From CAZPRQ01 sp964589415 (lineage in GTDB: Bacteria; Patescibacteriota; Doudnabacteria; UBA920): a DNA stretch of 7,588 bases. The notes beneath the pieces were generated by a model. It searched no databases, had not been told where the DNA came from, and worked only from the letters and a program-made list of their open reading frames with translations. Shown here piece by piece: positions 5,428 through 7,588 of this stretch. The stretch spans positions 1-7,588 of the forward strand of contig CAZPRQ010000047.1 in the NCBI GenBank assembly GCA_964589415.1. The letters are read 5' to 3'. Positions within the stretch are counted from its first letter, which is position 1. Each line of letters begins with the position of its first letter. Position numbers and translations under genes: made by a program.

Positions 5428-5439
5428 AAAATAATTTAT

Positions 5440-5468
5440 GATTTAAGATTTAGGATTTTAGATTTAAG
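5440..5468. repeat. Tandem 7-bp repeat (GATTTAA type), four copies
   Basis: The units are GATTTAA (5440-5446), GATTTAG (5447-5453), GATTTTA (5454-5460) and GATTTAA (5461-5467), then G. The array lies between clpP and the small membrane protein gene, and its left-most minus-strand unit contains that gene's stop codon. It is a possible slippage site, or residue of a dispersed intergenic repeat. Confidence 0.6.
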
Positions 5469-5598
5469 AAAATGTTGGTAAAGGTGATCCAGTCTTTATA
5501 ATACCCTTGGTAACTAATATTATCACTATAACAATAAATAATATTATAGCTACTACCATAACTCCCAGTAACCATAACAATATGGATCTAATTTTCAT
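5464..5598 (-). CDS. Small single-pass membrane protein, 44 residues, unknown function
   Basis: From ATG 5598 to TAA 5464 the minus strand encodes 44 residues. They start MKIRSILLWLLGVMV, continue as an unbroken hydrophobic segment to about residue 29 (one transmembrane helix, rich in Ile, Val and Leu), and end in a short polar tail, KGIIKTGSPLPTFS. Basic residues flank the helix on both sides (Lys2, Arg4; Lys31, Lys35), so topology is unclear. The gene starts eight bases after the nusA stop and ends 36 bases before clpP, all on one strand, which supports co-transcription. There is no strong Shine-Dalgarno, but the same is true of its neighbours. I know no family for it. Possible roles, all inference, are a small regulator of a membrane complex or a membrane-anchored adaptor. 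The AT-rich composition could produce a hydrophobic frame by chance, but the positioning argues against it. Confidence 0.65.
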   Translation of the reverse strand: MKIRSILLWLLGVMVVAIILFIVIVIILVTKGIIKTGSPLPTFS

Positions 5599-5606
5599 AA
5601 TTTTAT

Positions 5607-6770
5607 TTATGGTTTCACGGTCTCTGAACTTTTATCAGCAATCTCTTCTTCCACGGGTTTTTCCAATACTGAAACTTCTTCTGATTCAGTTGCTAATTCA
5701 ACGGCTGGCTCTGTGTCCGCAGTTATTTTCTCCCCGTTAATGTCAATTTTCCAGCCCGTAAGCCGAGCGGCCAACCTAACATTCTGGCCAGCCTTACCAA
5801 TTGCCAAAGAAAGCTGGTCTTCCAATACACCAACTTTTGCTTCCTTATTTTCTTCGTCGAGCTGAACGTTAATAATTTTTGCCGGCGAAAGGGAGTTAGC
5901 AATAAATTTAACCGGATCCTCGCTCCATTCAATTATATCTATTTTTTCCGGTCCCAATTCGGCCATTACAGTCTGAACGCGACTACCCTTTTGGCCAACA
6001 CAAGAGCCAATAGGATCTATGCCTTCCTGATTGGAAAATACTGCAATTTTTGACCGTGAGCCGGCTTCCCTGGCCACAGCCTTTATTTCCACACTGCCAT
6101 TAAAAATTTCCGGAACTTCCAGTTCAAACAACTTTCTAACCATGTCGGGATGGGAGCGTGAAAGGGTAATTTTTGGCCCCTTGTTGGCCGGCTCCACATG
6201 AAGAATAAGCACTTTTAAACGCTGGCCAATGGCATATTTTTCGCCGCGAATTTGTTCCGAAGGAAACAGCACGCCAGTTGAGCGGCCGAGGTCAACCAAT
6301 ATTGTTTCGCCTTCTACTCGCTGTACCACGCCATTTTGTAAAGTACGCTCTTTAGCTTTAAAGTCGGAAAACTGCACATTGCGTTCAGCTTCACGCAGTT
6401 TTTGAATAATAACCTGCTTGGCGGTTTGCGCTGCTATGCGGCCATAATTTGTGCCTTCTTTGGGAGTAATGTCGGTTACAATTTCGTCCCCAACCTTTGC
6501 CCCTTTTTTAAGCTGCTGGGCGTTGTCCACATCTATATATTTTTGAGTGTCTTCCAAAAGTTCTTCGGAATCGGTAACGTTTTTGACATCAAAAACTTTT
6601 GCCGACAAATTTTCCGCGTTAAACTTAACCAAAATGTTCTGGTTTTTCTCACCGTAATCTTTTCTAAAAGCCGCGGCTAAAGACGCCTCTATCATGGAAA
6701 TTAACTCTTCCCTGGTTATGCCTTTTTCTTCGGCTAATTGGTCCAATGCTTGTTCTAATTGTTCGTTCAT
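5607..6770 (-). CDS. nusA: Transcription termination/antitermination factor NusA
   Basis: NusA binds RNA polymerase and nascent RNA, and modulates pausing, intrinsic and Rho-dependent termination, and rRNA antitermination. Using ATG 6770 gives 387 residues. The frame extends to GTG 6803, but those 11 codons fall in the GCACGGATATCACGGAT repeat and do not look like NusA. In order the protein shows an N-terminal polymerase-binding domain (about 1-135), an S1 domain (about 145-206, with VEGETILVDLGRSTGVLFPSEQ), KH1 (GSCVGQKGSRVQ, loop GQKG at 259-262) and KH2 (AIGKAGQNVRLA, loop GKAG at 325-328). It ends in an acidic, Glu-rich tail (about 355-387) rather than the repeated acidic domains of proteobacterial NusA. 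The usual neighbours rimP and infB are absent. The small membrane protein and clpP follow instead. Confidence 0.97.
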   Translation of the reverse strand: MNEQLEQALDQLAEEKGITREELISMIEASLAAAFRKDYGEKNQNILVKFNAENLSAKVFDVKNVTDSEELLEDTQKYIDVDNAQQLKKGAKVGDEIVTDITPKEGTNYGRIAAQTAKQVIIQKLREAERNVQFSDFKAKERTLQNGVVQRVEGETILVDLGRSTGVLFPSEQIRGEKYAIGQRLKVLILHVEPANKGPKITLSRSHPDMVRKLFELEVPEIFNGSVEIKAVAREAGSRSKIAVFSNQEGIDPIGSCVGQKGSRVQTVMAELGPEKIDIIEWSEDPVKFIANSLSPAKIINVQLDEENKEAKVGVLEDQLSLAIGKAGQNVRLAARLTGWKIDINGEKITADTEPAVELATESEEVSVLEKPVEEEIADKSSETVKP

Positions 6771-6783
6771 AAAATTCACAGAT

Positions 6784-6871
6784 GCACGGATATCACGGAT
6801 CACACTGGCTTAAATATTAAATTGTACTGTTCGCGGATCCGTGCTATCTGCCTTATCCGTGTATCCGCGAA
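6784..6871. repeat. Degenerate GCGGAT/ATCCGTG repeats upstream of nusA
   Basis: Two patches are seen. Positions 6784-6803 read GCACGGATATCACGGATCAC. Positions 6830-6871 carry TTCGCGGAT (6830-6838) and its inverse ATCCGCGAA (6863-6871), flanking ATCCGTG-like and ATCTG-type units. The 9-bp arms could form a hairpin. Related sequence occurs at 341-400. The 125 bases between nusA and the upstream terminator hold nothing else I can name. A promoter for nusA is expected here, but no convincing -35/-10 pair is visible. Confidence 0.55.
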
Positions 6872-6874
6872 TGT

Positions 6875-6900
6875 AAAAAAAAGAATGAGCCATCGCTCAT
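6875..6900 (-). terminator. Intrinsic terminator after yraN
   Basis: On the minus strand ATGAGC (6895-6900) and GCTCAT (6885-6890) form a 6-bp stem with a GATG loop, followed by TC and eight T (6875-6882). A second inverted repeat (6911-6935, GGGT/ACCC around TTCCTT/AAGGAA) overlaps the yraN stop codon and precedes the terminator. Confidence 0.8.
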
Positions 6901-6928
6901 CCGATACTTAGGGTTTCCTTCAAAGGAA

Positions 6929-7402
6929 TTAACCCCAATCTTCAACTGCATTCACCACTAGTTTAACAGAAAACGGCAGTTTGTCAAGTAACGTGTCCAA
7001 GACGTACTTAGGCGGAGACACGCTTATTTGCCTTAAACCGGCAAGACTTCCTGCCAACACCACGCACACGTCTATTCTCGGGCTATGCGCCGCATATTCG
7101 GCGTGTTTCAACAAAAATATTTTTACGGCCTTTAAAATTTTAGCTTGCTTAAAGCCGTTTACCGCTTCTTCCCCGCTGCCAAACCTGCCCTCCGGCCGTT
7201 GACGGGTTTTTACTTCCACAAACACTATTTGCTCCTTGTTTTTGGCAATAAAATCTATTTCCCCCAGCTGTTTGCCCTTTTTGTTATACTCATTTTTCGC
7301 CACAATTGTAAAACCCAGCTGCTCATAATAGCGCTGGGCAAATTCTTCACCAATTTGTCCTAAAGTTCGGGCTTCGGGTTTCTTTGTAAAAAGCCAACTC
7401 AT
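6929..7402 (-). CDS. yraN: YraN / UPF0102 family nuclease-fold protein
   Basis: This 157-residue protein (from ATG 7402) belongs to UPF0102, a widespread family with a restriction-endonuclease-like fold, related in sequence to archaeal Holliday-junction resolvases. Its biochemical role remains poorly defined. Visible hallmarks are the N-terminal helix GQIGEEFAQRYYEQLGF (15-31), the active-site-like GEIDFIA (47-53, Glu48 and Asp50), and VFVEVKTRQR (60-69, Glu63 and Lys65), together the ExxD...ExK nuclease pattern. Near 108-112 is PRIDV, also conserved in the family. The C-terminus (from about 125) is longer than the minimal core and ends in VEDWG. A frame start at TTG 7432 would add ten residues; ATG 7402 fits the family better and has AAGAA nearby. 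Transcription ends at the 6875-6900 terminator, so it is not coupled to nusA. Confidence 0.93.
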   Translation of the reverse strand: MSWLFTKKPEARTLGQIGEEFAQRYYEQLGFTIVAKNEYNKKGKQLGEIDFIAKNKEQIVFVEVKTRQRPEGRFGSGEEAVNGFKQAKILKAVKIFLLKHAEYAAHSPRIDVCVVLAGSLAGLRQISVSPPKYVLDTLLDKLPFSVKLVVNAVEDWG

Positions 7403-7432
7403 ATTTCTTGATTCTAGCAACTTAGTTTTCAA

Positions 7433-7588
7433 GTAACTCTACTAGAAGCTATCTTAAAAATACTTCGAACTGCAATTGCGGTATTTCGGCGGCTTGCCGC
7501 AAAAAATTTTTCCGCTTAACTATGGTTAAACATCAAAATTTATTTGTGCCAATCCGCTCGAAATCCTGACAATTTCGTTTACAAATTA
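7433..7588. other. Gene-free, hairpin-rich intergenic segment at the right edge
   Basis: No plausible gene is seen. Inverted repeats follow one another: palindrome GCAATTGC (7472-7479); GCGGC/GCCGC with a two-base loop (7489-7500); an overlapping TTGCGG/CCGCAA pair (7476-7481/7497-7502) that would exclude the previous one; TTAAC/GTTAA (7516-7520/7525-7529); and CGAAAT/ATTTCG (7559-7564/7572-7577). This could be the leader of yraN, a non-coding RNA, or a dispersed repeat element. The right end may be truncated. Confidence 0.45.

Noticed and set aside
6771..6803. GTG start of nusA at 6803
   Set aside because: The 11 extra codons are repeat sequence and do not resemble the NusA N-terminus. ATG 6770 starts at the expected place.
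7481..7511. Plus-strand terminator at the GCGGC/GCCGC hairpin
   Set aside because: The stem is followed by six A before five T, so the T-tract is not adjacent, and no plus-strand gene precedes it.
7433..7588. Possible CRISPR or tRNA in the right-edge segment
   Set aside because: There are no regularly spaced identical repeats and no cloverleaf with an acceptor stem or T-loop. Only short separate hairpins are present.

Overview
All genes recognised in this window lie on the minus strand, so it is described from high to low coordinates. The organism is most likely a member of the Candidate Phyla Radiation (Patescibacteria, Parcubacteria-like). This is inferred from the small compact genes, moderate-to-low GC, weak or absent Shine-Dalgarno sites before most genes, some non-ATG starts, a run of type IV pilin-like genes with the helix GFTLIELLVVIAIIGLLASV, and the 16S start at the left edge. 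The 16S fragment is too short to place the organism by itself.

Layout, in transcription order. Positions 7433-7588 are a hairpin-rich stretch without a gene. yraN (UPF0102 nuclease-fold protein, 6929-7402) follows and ends at a good intrinsic terminator (6875-6900). After degenerate GCGGAT/ATCCGTG repeats comes a tight block: nusA (5607-6770), an unlisted 44-residue single-helix membrane protein (5464-5598), clpP (4852-5427), and four type IV pilin/pseudopilin genes (4135-4830, 3575-4045, 3055-3549, 2553-3041). A fifth member of the run is a frameshifted pilin pseudogene (2341-2537). Two more pilins (1725-2216, 1232-1708) appear to have their own extended -10 promoter and end at a terminator (1184-1210). 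One pilin, at 2553-3041, carries the DPWG...AGSD...DD signature of the GspG type II secretion pseudopilin family.

An unrecognised 136-residue gene (709-1119) forms its own transcription unit with promoter and terminator. It has an unusually strong ribosome binding site placed before a three-codon mini-ORF rather than before its own start. Next is a gene-free stretch (about 300-668) with a candidate structured small RNA (about 424-587) that has a TTGACA promoter, several stem-loops and an intrinsic terminator. The window ends in the 5' end of a 16S rRNA gene (1-60), whose leader is a chain of five hairpins.

Functional reading. nusA and clpP are housekeeping genes (transcription elongation/antitermination and protein turnover). 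The pilin cluster shares a nearly invariant N-terminal assembly helix and has widely divergent, cysteine-paired C-terminal domains. This suggests a set of filament subunits or minor pilins/pseudopilins for attachment, DNA uptake or secretion. No assembly ATPase, platform protein or prepilin peptidase is present in the window.
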